Source: Favolaschia claudopus (taxonomy: Eukaryota > Basidiomycota > Agaricomycetes > Agaricales > Mycenaceae). Taken from it: 64,000 nucleotides of DNA. Under the pieces are notes generated by a model. That model ran no database searches, was not told the origin of the DNA, and was given only the letters and a program-made list of their open reading frames with translations. Shown one piece after another: positions 54,388-64,000 of this stretch (positions are counted from its first letter, which is position 1; every line of letters starts with the position of its first letter). The position numbers were made by a program, and so were the translations under genes. The DNA lies in NCBI GenBank assembly GCA_037176885.1, contig JAWWNJ010000018.1, forward strand, positions 744,001 to 808,000, in the 5' to 3' direction.

Positions 54388-55766
54388 TCAGCCCCACTTC
54401 AGAATGTGGCGACCCGACACATCCAAAGCAGAGAGCGCAGAGCAAACTCGAAGGGAAAAAAGACACAGCCCCGCTTCACGCTTTGCGACGACCCGGCGCG
54501 AAGTGACACAAAAGGGAGGGTGGGAGGGGAAAAAAAAGGTCATGCCTCCCTTGCCCACAGGTCTCCGTCATGCGCTCTTCGACCATTGAGCTACGGTCGG
54601 CGCTTTGCCTTGTACACTGCTTCTCAGATGCCCAAGTCTTCAGCATGACCCTCAAGGAGTAGGCAGACATATCCTGTCCCGCCACTCCTTGATATTGTAC
54701 TGGTCAGTGCTTAGGCTTGTACATCCTCTCAGCTGTCCAATCCTGCAGCAGTCCACTGACCCGCAGAGTGTGGCCAGTAGTCGCTACGCTCCTACTGTAC
54801 TCTCTGCGCAAAGGGGGGAGAGTAACAGGTATGGAGCTCCAAATGTCGCTCCTGTAGGAGGAAGCTCCCTCTTGTCGCTTCCTCAGCTCTACCCCTTCCA
54901 GCCCACCTTCACAGTGTGGCGCCTCGACACACACATCCGGTGGGGCCTATGGCCACAGCGGAAAAAAAAATTGGATGGTGGTCACAGGGTGCACTGGGAG
55001 GTTGTACGAGGGCTGGAGGTATCCGCCATGCCGTCTAGAATGTCGGGGCACACTGCACCGCACGTAGCGGACAGCAGCACCTAGCGGTGCAACGACACGG
55101 GGATAGAACTAAAACAACCGCCTTCCTGCTGCTAGCCAAGGTGTTACAAGCCGATCAACGGGATCGGCCATCACATGGTCAACTCACGGCCCCAGTTCCC
55201 ACCGGGGCTCGTAGAGAACGTAGCCGGACGGATATAGGCCCATGGAAACACAACATAGGGAGCGGCAGCAGGATGGCAAGGAAGGGTTGGTGGTTCAAGA
55301 AGGGCGCAAGGGATTGACACCGTGCCCAATGCCTAATAGGGCGGAGGCCAAGAGACGCTCCTAATGTTGCGGCATCGTGCACAAGGCTACCTTGATACAC
55401 ATGGCTGCGCTGGGTATTCCAAGATGCCGCAGGTCGAGGACACAAAAGCTAGCTCAACCATCACGCACGTACCGTGACTAGGGGTGTGCGGAGGCATAAC
55501 GTAGGGTAGCAGCGCAAACAATGGCAGGGCAAGGTACCTCGTCGACATGACATCCAGCCAAATATACCAAGACGCCGCAAGCCGGCTTTGAAGGCCGGCC
55601 ATCACGCATGCACCATGACTAGGGGTGTGCGGAGACGTAACGTAGGAAAGTGGCGTGAGTGGCAGGCCGAGTCAACGGAAGGAGGGGGGAGGACAAATGT
55701 GGTGGACGTAAGAGACCCATTAGTAACCCAATGCAGAGCATGGTGGGAGAAGGACCAGGAGCGGTT

Positions 55767-56038
55767 AGTGAAGGGGGGGGAGGAATGAGCCCCCCTTCAC
55801 TGGATTTGAGACACCGATCGCAGTGTCTCATGCGCAAGTCATCGTAGGTGAAGGGGACGAGGGACGAGCCCCCCTTCACCAGATTGGAAGACGAAGACGG
55901 CCATTGTGAGTAGGGTGAAGGGCGGCTTGAGAGACAAGCCCCCCTTCACCAGAGAGGTTCTACTGACAAGAGGGCGGAACACTATGCACTAGGTGGACAT
56001 GGTGAAGACAGGCGAGAGGAGGCGAGCCCCCCTTCACC
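55767..56038 (-). repeat. Array of four hairpins inside the LTR element
   Basis: Four imperfect palindromes, each pairing GTGAAGGGG-type and GCCCCCCTTCAC arms around a short purine-rich loop, lie at about 55767-55802, 55847-55880, 55914-55950 and 56001-56038, 67-87 bp apart. A fifth half-site GAGCCCCCCTTCATG is at about 56156-56170. GAGACACCGATCGCAGTGTC adds a small hairpin at 55808-55829. Confidence 0.85.
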
Positions 56039-57113
56039 AGGCAGAGTCTACCTAAAGTGCAGCGGTGCGCATGAGCAAGGAGCCCCACAGCGAGCATCAC
56101 AGGGGGGAGGTCAGAATCAACCTTCCCACCTTGAAATCAAATGACGCGGCGTATGGAGCCCCCCTTCATGATTGCGACCACGCAATACGAGACAACAGTA
56201 TCAAGATGAATCATGAATCCCCGCCGTCAACGCCACCGCTGCCGCGGGGACGCTACATTGGACAAACACACAGACGCCAGGACACAGAGTCAAGGGGATG
56301 GGATGGAGAGTGGAAGGGAAGGGTGCGAGTCAGACACCAGGCTGCAGAGAAGGCAGCGGATGGCCCCCAGCAAGCCCAGACATAAGCTTCCCGCTCTTGC
56401 ACAAACGCACGAGTACCCAGAGAAAGCAGATAAAGAGGTATAGTTGGCTACAGCCTGCACGATAGGAGAATCCTTCGAAGGAAGGGGGTGGCAACTGTAG
56501 CAGCTCGACGAGCTGCCAGCAACGAGTTGCCCCGCCACCCAATCTCCATGCAGACTGCAGGCGCTCAGAGGTCCCTAGGCACCGGCGGACACCCCTAAGG
56601 ACGGGGAGGCCGGGGAGATATGGACTTGAGCAACCTTGCAACTCTCGACAGTGCTCCCTCCAAGCCACACCCACGAAGGCAAGAGGAAAGGAAGCTCACC
56701 GGTCAAGAGAGGAGTGAGACTCGAGGCCAGACGACACAAGAACAGGCCCAAGGTCACAGAGGGAGAGGGGAAGGAGTAGTCGAAGTGCCAGTGTGAGCCA
56801 GTGACGAGCAGTGGCATCTGGCACGAGCCTAAACGGCAGTTGGCCACACACAAGAAGAGGAGAAGTCGACGAGAGGTGGCAAATGCCGAGGAGGGGGTCC
56901 ATGGGATGCAGGAGGGAAAGGGAAGAAGACTTTCAGTGGTAGACACACACACCATACTTGTGTTGCAGTCCCAAAACCCAAATCCTACACCAAGCCATGG
57001 GGCAGAGGCTACTCAGCGACCTCCATACCCAAAGAATGCACCAAGATGGTCTGCTACTCTTGTGAGGACAGAGGAGGAGGGAATAGGGTCCGCTATTGGT
57101 GACTCTGTTCTGC

Positions 57114-57774
57114 TGTAAGGGCAACAGCTGCCAGGGCCTGAGGCCCGAGGTACTCAAGAGTCCAACAAGCACTGGGCAGAGGGAGAATCCTTAGTGGGCT
57201 AGCTACAACAAGAGGAAGAGTGTCTACTCACCTGGGCAGAGGGAGAATCCTTAGAGAACAGAGTAAGGAGTCTCCATGCCCAGGCGTCACAGTAAAAGTG
57301 CGCGTGACGCGTGACTTCTCACGGTGCGTGGGAACTATGTAGTAGCACAGCATCTATGATGTGATATCAATGATCAGATGATCCAACAGTAGCAGGGAGC
57401 CAGGGATATGCCCAGAAGAGGGAGGATCACAATACTGGTCCAGAGATCGTAGACCGACGAAGGCCCGAAGATACCCTGTGGTCCGGGGAGCGTGGGAAAC
57501 CGGAGCCGGAGTCCGGAGGGCCGGAGCTCGGGGGGTACCAGAGCTCTCGGAGGGCTAGAAGTCTGACCGGAAGACCAGTAGGGAACCGGGTTGCGCTGAG
57601 CACTAGCTGTAGGAGCGCAGGGTCGACAGGAGTCTGTCGAGGAGGGGAACGGGGGGGTCGGAAGGAGGAAGGTGTGACAAAGGGGGAAGTCTGGAGGGAG
57701 TAGCGTTCCCAAGAAGGCTGGAGTGATGCAAGGAATAGCAGAGCGGGTCGGGGAAGCGGGGGGTTCCCCTGACA
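57114..57774 (-). repeat. LTR, 661 bp (5' LTR on minus orientation)
   Basis: Partner of 53729-54387. Confidence 0.9.
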
Positions 57775-57824
57775 GATGCAAGGAATAGCGGAGCGGGTCG
57801 GGGAAGCGGGGGGTTCCCCTGACA
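57775..57824 (-). repeat. 50-bp LTR end fragment
   Basis: GATGCAAGGAATAGC to GGGGGGTTCCCCTGACA repeats the outer end of the adjacent LTR directly after it, so the LTR edge is present twice in tandem. Confidence 0.85.
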
Positions 57825-57825
57825 C

Positions 57826-58243
57826 TCAGCCACCAGCTCCGATTCCGCCCCCTCCAGCGGCCAGTGCTCAGCCGCACCCAGGTGCCGCTACACAGCCAAG
57901 GAAGTCCGGGGTGTGATTTGCACCACAGGAGTCTTCCTACCCCGCCTCTCACTCCCTACCCCATAACCCTGCCACCATCTCTATTCCTACGCAGGCAATG
58001 GCGTCCCCAATTCCTACTCCCCGCCCCAGCTCTATTCCTTATGCCCCCTCGGTGGCCATGCCCACTGCCGTCCCGTCCCCCTCTCCACGTTCAGTAGCTC
58101 CTTCGCCTATGGCCATTGATGCTATTCGACCTGAAAGGGGACGTCGACCACAGACGGCACGGCGAGGCGGTGCAGTGTCTGCGTCTGATTCGCGGATTGA
58201 CTCCCAGGGCAACCTACTCTTCCGTGGCGATCCAGGATTTTGA
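57826..58243 (+). pseudogene. Proline-rich Gag-like C-terminal fragment
   Basis: One frame reads PPAPIPPPPAASAQPHPGAA, an in-frame TGA near 57914, then MASPIPTPRPSSIPYAPSVA, PSPMAIDAIRPERGRRPQTA and SRIDSQGNLLFRGDPGF before TGA at 58241-58243. A purine tract GAAGAGGGGGTGA and TGTCAGGGG follow at about 58292-58316, as expected for the end of an LTR-element coding region. The family is not certain. Confidence 0.45.
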
Positions 58244-58307
58244 AGGATCGTTCATTCTACTGGGCTTTGGTCTTCGTCGAGGCCACGAATCTTGAAGAGG
58301 GGGTGAT

Positions 58308-58416
58308 GTCAGGGGACTCCACAGCTATGACGTCTTCTGACTTGGGCAGAAGTTCTCTGTCTCCAAGACATCATGCTGTGCTCACTTATATCATATCTTA
58401 CGTCACCTCTTGTATA
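58308..58416 (+). repeat. Possible LTR start
   Basis: TGTCAGGGGACTCCACAG follows a polypurine-like tract and shares its first nine bases with the LTR of the neighbouring element. A MITE interrupts it at 58417; the LTR end is not defined. Confidence 0.4.
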
Positions 58417-58418
58417 TA

Positions 58419-58545
58419 CAGTGGCGGCGGGATCTGATGCCACCCCTAAAAATAGAACATGCCATTTCTGGAACTTTTGATGCAAGTGGAGTCGATTGGG
58501 GCCCCATCATTTTTTGGGGGGTGGCATCAGATCCCGCCGCCACTG
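58419..58545. mobile_element. TA-flanked MITE, 127 bp
   Basis: The ends CAGTGGCGGCGGGATCTGAT are perfect inverted repeats of about 28 bp with TA on both sides (58417-58418, 58546-58547). Very high arm identity. Confidence 0.9.
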
Positions 58546-58554
58546 TAAGTAGTC

Positions 58555-59524
58555 CGCTGCTTGGCTCCTGGGCCCTTCTCCCCTTACACCAGCCCTCACC
58601 ACAATATTCGTGGGAATTGGCATCTCCACTATCTTCATCGGGTTTCTGACGGTATGAACGAAAATCGAAAACGAAAACGCGGCTAGCTGATAATGATCAG
58701 GCGGCCTTCCAGGCCATCAAGTCCATCAATTGCCAGCATTCAGAAACGAAAATGACCGGGCAAAGAAGCCGAGAGGATTGGATTGATGTCACAGTCACAG
58801 TATATCAATGTACGTGGTCTATTTATCTGTTAATTTGTGTTGGCTGCCGGCAGTAGCTAAGTTGCACGAGCATCTCAATTTGCGGAGGGAAAAAACGGCA
58901 ATTTCGGTTATTTTTAAGTAGTAGCCGAGCATCGGAACGGGACCAACATGAGCATGTACGTGACCGTGACCCTTGGCGTCATAGAGCCGACCTTGACTTG
59001 TTCCGTCCGACTGCTTCATTTTCGTTTCTGAACCTGCTGCCGACGGGCACCACCGGCCATCTATCGGCTATTCTATATATAGTCGTTTTCGTTTTCGTTT
59101 CTAGTATATACTCGGTTTCTGAGCTATCTGGTCGATACATACCTGTTTGTGCTGCTTGATATCCCTCCGAACTTTGATGTTGACGATATCGGCGGCATAC
59201 ATAGTGCCACGGCCCTTGCAGCAAACACTCTCTGCCGTTCACTTATGGCAGCTGGGTTCCCTTTGTTTACCGTCCAGATATTCCACCAGGTGTGATTGTA
59301 GTATGTGATTGTTCAATACTCCCGGTTGATAATCGTGCAGCTTGGCATCCACTGGGCTTCGACTGTTTTGGCAGGGGTCGGAGTCCTCCTCGCCCCGTCT
59401 CCATTTTTGTTTTACAAGTACGGTCCGTCCGAAGCAAATTTGCGCCATGTAAGGATTTGGAAATCAGTGCTACCGTAATCAATGCCTGCGAAGACGATGA
59501 AAAGCAGCCGCCACTGGGAAACTA
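58555..59524 (+). pseudogene. MFS transporter C-terminal relic
   Basis: The frame after the MITE reads AAWLLGPSPLTPALTTIFVG and IGISTIFIGFLT, a membrane helix, then a GTATGA donor near 58650. After about 480 bp containing GAAAACGAAAACG repeats, the next piece reads IHSATALAANTLCRSLMAAG with FPLFTVQIFHQ, an intron (59290 to about 59340), then LGIHWASTVLAGVGVLLAPS and PFLFYKYG. A frame break near 59425 precedes VRSKFAPCKDLEI. The order and the ALAANT, FYKYG and RSKFAPC wording match the end of fungal drug/polyamine MFS exporters. The N-terminal ten helices are missing. Confidence 0.65.
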
Positions 59525-59850
59525 ACGAAGTAGCAATGCTGGGGTAACATGGGCGCAAGAACCTCAGTCTCCCGAAGTAAGAGGCAATACGGAGATCCAG
59601 GTTTGGACATTTTCGTACTTTGGCCCAAAATGCTACATCCAGGAGGAATCTGTGGTGTCGCCCAGTTAGTTAGTCACCGTTACCTTTGTCGGAATTTTGA
59701 ATTTGCTCGGTTGGGAGACCTATGTCTGTTGTCAGCAGCAAAAATATCAAGTCTATCAAGTTGAAAAAGAGGGGGAAAAGCGAGAGACTATTGTACATAG
59801 AGTATACGTAGGGTAACCTGTGGTTACCTCGGTGGTGACCTCCGCGTAGC

Positions 59851-59950
59851 GTATGGTGCGCATCGATTGAACACCACCAAATAGGTCCCATCATTGATGG
59901 CATCAGTGATGTCTCAAATCGACGAAACAAAAATTTTCAAATTTTATACT
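59851..59950 (+). mobile_element. Partial MITE of the GGTGCGC family
   Basis: TATGGTGCGC and AACACCACCAAATAGGTCCC then TGATGTCTCAAATCGAC match the left half of 30634-31095. No right end was identified. Confidence 0.65.
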
Positions 59951-60447
59951 GCCTTTCTGGCAGCAGAGAAGGGTCAGAGGTAGTTAGGTGAGTTGTTAGC
60001 AGTCCCTTACTGCATCTTTCCACCTATCCTATATATTTTATTTATGTACATGAAAACACAAGGATCAGCTCACGTGAAAAGTAACGTGACTTTGACACGA
60101 AACCACGGGACCATGTCGAGATGTCGCTGCCGGCTGTCGAGATGTTGCTCCCGGTTCCCACGAACCTTCCCGACGGCGCCGCGCACCGCGAGTGCAGCGA
60201 GCGGTAGTGCGGCGCCGAGGGCACGCAATCCAGCAAGAAAAAAACACGCGGGGTTTGATGCGGAGCCCCGACAAGCTGTGCACCAGCCGTAGGGAGGGAC
60301 GCGAGCGCAGCAAGCCGGCCCTGCCGAAGGCGGGGTGCTTAAGCTTGTATGCTACTTCAAGGATAAGGTAAGGTAGACTCGACAAACGTCACGTGATGGA
60401 ACGTTTGTAACACCTTCCATTTTCGGACTGGACGGACAAAACGACTA
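59951..60447. other. GC-rich stretch, no gene
   Basis: GTGACTTTGACACGAAACCA with CGGGACCAT near 60085 matches 45447 closely, a dispersed repeat. The GC-rich block 60130-60345 has no recognisable coding. Confidence 0.4.
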
Positions 60448-60917
60448 CTGTAGCACTTTGTATGGGTGAAACAGACCCTCGAGCGTGACTGGAAACGCTA
60501 CGCATGGAAACCAGAAACGGCCTCAGCGTTATGCGTGACATCATAGAATTTTGGAAACGGGCGGGCAAACACCGATAAAGTCTATTTCCAAACGTTGAAC
60601 GGATTCTGGGCAATTTTTAGCTCTCGTTTATGCTTTCTTTGTATCCATAGCCCTTTTGATTGCATTTCTCCTGTTACGGGCTCCGTAATACACCTATTTT
60701 TTTTTTCATGAATACTGCGCCGTGGCGCACGCTCAGACACCTAAACCAGCGACGGGTCCACCACAAGCCCTCTTCGAGCGACTAGTTAAACTACCTCGGC
60801 CAGCTTCTGGTACACCTTCCCAGCACCTTGCCCGTGGTCTCCGATGGACCGTACCGGTTCTATCTTGACGAAGATTGTAGAGAGTGATTGAGTGCAGTGA
60901 GGAGGAGGAGGGTTATA

Positions 60918-61814
60918 CAGTCGTCACTGTCCTAACCCATACCTCTGATAACCCATACTCTGCTGTAACCCATACTTTTTTGGCCCCACCAAGTTGGTTT
61001 GCAGTGAAATGGAGGCCATAACCCATAACTCTCTCGTACCCCATAATCCATACCTTCTGCGAAGGTCATAACCCATGAAATTTCTATATCGGGCCCTTCA
61101 ACCGGCATGGTTTGGGATGATTTTACCTGCAAAGTTGTAAGATGCACCGAAATCACCCATATTTACGCCAAATCCGAGTTGATGGGCCATTTAAAATTAG
61201 GGCTTGAACCCGTCCGTCGGAGTGACGGACAGACGGACGGGACGGACGGACGGACGCCGTCCGTCTTGAGCTTGAGGGTGCTCATCCGACGGACGGCGAC
61301 TGACGGGACTGTACCGTCTGACGGGGATGTCGATCCAATCATCCAACTTGTATGAATTTGTTGCTGGGTGCCGTGCCGAGGTGACCAACATGTTTCTTGT
61401 TGATCCTAACATAAGGAATCAACTGATTTTGAAGATCTTCGTGTGGTTTAGGCGCAAAAGGTGCAGTTTTCGTGTCCGGCAGCCGTCGAAACGGACGGGA
61501 CGGACGGACGGCCGTCTCGAGCTTTGGAGAGGTGCCTGACGGACGGCACTATCCTTGCCGTCACGATCTGACGGCCGTTTTGTGACGGACGACGGACGGG
61601 ACGGACGGGTTAAAGCCCTAGCCATTTTACCACTGTTCATGCCTGGTCATGCACGATCATGGATGAGGTAAGTGTTCCCGCGCCCCATATATAGTAATAT
61701 CTCACGGAAAACGTGACCTAACACTGCCTCTGATCCCCTTTGAAAGCCATACACTGTGATAACCCATACCTTGAGGTGTATCCCGAGGGCTATGGGTTAT
61801 GACAGTGACGACTG
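60918..61814. mobile_element. TA-flanked element with TAACCCATA repeats, 897 bp
   Basis: Both ends read CAGTCGTCACTGTC then MTAACCCATA, with TA on each side. Several TAACCCATA motifs lie near the left end. A further right end of this family (reverse complement CAGTCGACACTGTCCTAAG) is at 62399, with a matching 150-bp sub-terminal block, so two copies may be fused or the true right end may be 62399. Confidence 0.65.
61200..61618. mobile_element. Inner TA-flanked MITE rich in GACGG, 419 bp
   Basis: The ends GGGCTTGAACCCGTCCGTC and, inverted, GGGCTTTAACCCGTCCGTC lie between TA pairs (61198-61199, 61619-61620). GACGGACGG-type tandem repeats fill both sub-terminal regions. Confidence 0.8.
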
Positions 61815-62077
61815 TAGCAGTAGATTCAGCTACGAGTAGATTTTACAGCCACAAACATGATAATTCGACATCTTTGTATGTCACGCAGTCCTCAGGGAAA
61901 CCACCCGACCGTTATGCGTTACCGTTGAAACGAAACAGGGCGGGCGTTACGCGTTACGTTTCACCCATACAAAGTGCTACAGTAGCTGTACGACAACTAC
62001 GAAGACTGGCGTAAATCGCCTCGACCAGATTGTAGATATTCACGCTATTGGTATATGGTCAAAAATTTGGAGCTTCA

Positions 62078-62281
<204 letters not shown>

Positions 62282-62474
62282 TTATGGGGTACTGCAGAGT
62301 TATGGGTTAGCCCTGCAAACCGAGTTGGTGGGGCCGAAAAATCATGGGTTTAGGGAGAGTATGGGTTATCGGAGTTATGGCTTAGGACAGTGTCGACTGT
62401 AATGCCTTTCAAGCTCGATTTGCGTATAAGGCATGCTAAGGGTTCGATTGTCGTTCACCGCGAATAACAAAGTA

Positions 62475-63195
62475 CAGTCGTAAACTGGGAAGCGCAACGT
62501 AGCGTAGAAGAGCAACACGCATATTCCGTACCCGCGGATATTTTGGCGAGCTGGAATTTGCACTCTCCTACCATTTTTGAGGTCGCTGAATTCAATGGAC
62601 CACTTTTTGGAGCCTAAAAATTACTTCCCTTGGCAGTGGGAGCGCAATTTGTCGAAAATGCCCAATTTTGGAAGGAAGTTTGTGATTTCCCCAAACCTTT
62701 GAACATCTCCATGGAAAATTTGGTGTCTAGAAATTCCCCACAAACCATATTTCCCATTGGCAAAAAAAAACTGGACTGAATAGCTTCTTTTAAGGGCTAG
62801 AACAAGCTGGTTTGTTGCTGATTTTTGATTTTTTCAGCTGAATTGTGAATTTTGCCTTGCAATATAAACACCACCTGGTGTTTCTGTGCATGCTTGATTT
62901 GTGGTATGATACTTCTAGGGCCTAAATATACATGCTCTATGTTGTCGTGACCTGCGGGGAAGGATTCTAGCTTTGTTTACTGTTGTTGCTCTTCTACGTT
63001 TGGCCCATTTGGGTGGAGCCAAACTTTGGCCCTTGAACTCACTCAAAACAGACTGTATCGACCCCGAATTTCTGACGAATCTACAGAACGGATGCGGGGC
63101 TATTACCCTAGCACAAAAAACTCAGAGTTTTAGTGCATTTTTCATCGAATAATCCGCGGGGAAAGCTAATCGTTGCGCTTCCCAGTTTACGACTG
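62475..63195. mobile_element. TA-flanked element, 721 bp
   Basis: Perfect 25-bp inverted ends start CAGTCGTAAACTGGGAAGCG with TA on each side (62473-62474, 63196-63197). The first six bases CAGTCG are shared with the element at 60918. No coding recognised. Confidence 0.85.
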
Positions 63196-63412
63196 TATGG
63201 GTCACTGAGCATTCCATTAACCATCACAACAGTTTCTGCATTTGTATACAGGTTTCTGATCAGGTCTACCTTATAACTTATACGAGCTATGGGACCCGTG
63301 CCTTCGCCACTCAGGACCCTTCAAACGTTCTGACCTGCACTCACTTGCTGCTTTCAAGGCCGACGGCGCCGCACTGCCGCTCGCGGGGATTCCCAGGCTT
63401 TGACAGAAAGTC

Positions 63413-63473
63413 ACGGGGTAAAATTCCCTTTCCTGGAGCTGAGGCTGTGCTCTTCTTCTTTTCATGTATAGGA
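63413..63473 (+). repeat. Dispersed 60-bp repeat upstream of transposase
   Basis: Partner of 52083-52143. It lies about 140 bp upstream of the Harbinger-like ATG and may belong to the 5' part of that element. Confidence 0.7.
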
Positions 63474-63611
63474 TGTTTAGGGTTACTCCGGCAGCTGAGC
63501 CCGAGGCTGAGACGGAGCCCGGAGATAAATTGGATGCTTTACGTAGTGTTATGTCACCTGTCCCCTATCGCACAGAATCAGAGATTATCGCGCTTTTCGA
63601 CCTCTTTCACC

Positions 63612-64000
63612 ATGCCTATGCCCCCCGGGACCCCCAACAACCATGCAAAGGGGCTTGTAGCGCTCATTGCTGCTCTTGTTCAGTACCTTGTGCTTGGAGT
63701 GGGCATTTTTATCTATCCACAATACTGCAAAGAAGAATTACACACTTCCGCTCTAACTGGGCGGGCGTGGCTCAATGAGCTCTTGCATGGACATCCACAG
63801 CGCATCTACATTGCTCTAGGGATGCGTCGCCATGTATTCTTGGCTCTAGTCCTCCAATTGCGGTCCATGGGCTTCGTTGAATCACGACATTCACATATCA
63901 GTCTCGATGAATCTGTGGCCATCTTTTTGTACACTTGTGTTACTGGGATTGCAATAGATCATGTAGCGGAGCGATTCCAGCACTCCCACACAACCATCTC
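63612..64000 (+). CDS. Harbinger-like transposase, N-terminal part
   Basis: The frame opens at ATG 63612 (MPMPPGTPNNHAKGLVALIA) and runs off the window. A hydrophobic stretch (ALVQYLVLGVGIFIYPQY) is followed by RAWLNELLHGHPQRIYIALG, MRRHVFLALVLQLRSMGF, HISLDESVAIFLYTCVTGIA and DHVAERFQHSHTTI. This is the helical DNA-binding N-terminal domain (DUF8040 type) typical of basidiomycete PIF/Harbinger transposases, in which the DDE nuclease follows. The nuclease part lies outside the window. An alternative frame starts at 63464 but lacks family motifs. Confidence 0.8.
   Translation, partial: MPMPPGTPNNHAKGLVALIAALVQYLVLGVGIFIYPQYCKEELHTSALTGRAWLNELLHGHPQRIYIALGMRRHVFLALVLQLRSMGFVESRHSHISLDESVAIFLYTCVTGIAIDHVAERFQHSHTTI

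Larger units (their letters stand above)
53729..57774 (-). mobile_element. Coding-free LTR retroelement (LARD-like), 4.05 kb
   Basis: Two nearly identical LTRs (53729-54387, 57114-57774) flank 2.7 kb that contain no recognisable gag or pol. On the minus strand the LTR starts TGTCAGGGGAACC and ends CCTTACA. The purine-rich GAAGTGGGGCTGA next to the 53729 LTR favours minus orientation. No convincing primer-binding site or 5-bp target duplication was seen. It would need proteins from another element. High LTR identity implies fairly recent insertion. Confidence 0.8.
60448..61982. mobile_element. Outer TA-flanked inverted-repeat element, 1.5 kb
   Basis: CTGTAGCACTTTGTATGGGT plus GAAAC occurs at 60448 and, inverted, ends at 61982; TA flanks both (60446-60447, 61983-61984). 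It encloses further elements. Coding content not recognised. Confidence 0.65.

Noticed and set aside
54041..54466. Open frames of 118-141 aa on the minus strand inside the LTR
   Set aside because: They repeat in both LTR copies, are Pro/Ser-rich and lack motifs; LTR sequence, not a gene.
55767..56038. CRISPR-like array
   Set aside because: Units are palindromes at uneven spacing inside an LTR element of a eukaryote, with no cas genes.
60935..61075. TAACCCATA repeats as telomere-like sequence
   Set aside because: The motif is not a fungal telomere unit and lies in the sub-terminal region of a TA-flanked element.

Overview
The window is repeat-rich nuclear DNA from a fungus, most likely a mushroom-forming basidiomycete (Agaricomycetes). 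Support comes from many 45-55 nt GT-AG introns, lineage-typical families (alpha-type kinase with an N-terminal Cys cluster, a DUF6698-like protein, an integrase-core protein, a Ty3 element with a chromodomain-like tail) and dense layers of LTR elements and MITEs. No rRNA gene, CRISPR array, replication origin or bacterial operon was seen. All calls come from reading the sequence and from knowledge of families; no search was run.

Layout. 1-1770: 3' part of a multi-exon integrase-core (DDE) protein. 1864-2191: a small hypothetical gene. 2188-4460: an alpha-kinase-like gene whose catalytic domain is cut short and runs in frame, with no LTR between, into the Gag of a Ty3 element. 4461 to about 13000: that Ty3 element, with several frameshifts and a C-terminal extension of different base composition. 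14140-16105 (minus): a spliced hypothetical gene with a hairpin MITE in one intron. 16345-21793: a Copia RNase H fragment split by a 5.16 kb Mutator-like element with a 9-bp target duplication. 22000-29500: two decayed Copia copies, one with Gag inverted relative to Pol, and a tRNA-like unit next to a 108-bp tandem duplication. 30600-31650: three foldback elements. 31778-33217 (minus): an apparently intact nucleoside hydrolase, the best host gene here. 35424-36745: a spliced protein of unknown function with a repetitive coiled-coil tail. 37000-43000: MITEs, tandem duplications and a coding relic with one in-frame stop. 43600-48360: gag-like remnants and a DUF6698-like gene end. 48550-53515: further MITEs and a small AT-hook gene relic. 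53729-57774: a non-coding LTR element (about 660-bp LTRs) with an internal row of hairpins. 57775-59524: gag/LTR remnants, a 127-bp MITE and an MFS transporter relic. 60448-63195: nested TA-flanked elements. 63612-64000: start of a Harbinger-like transposase cut by the window edge.

Functionally there is little host metabolism: nucleoside salvage (nucleoside hydrolase) and a transporter relic. The rest is transposon biology. The most notable structures are the kinase-Gag chimeric reading frame, the Mutator-like element nested in Copia, the hairpin array inside the coding-free LTR element, and the range of TA-flanked inverted-repeat families, some nested to three levels.
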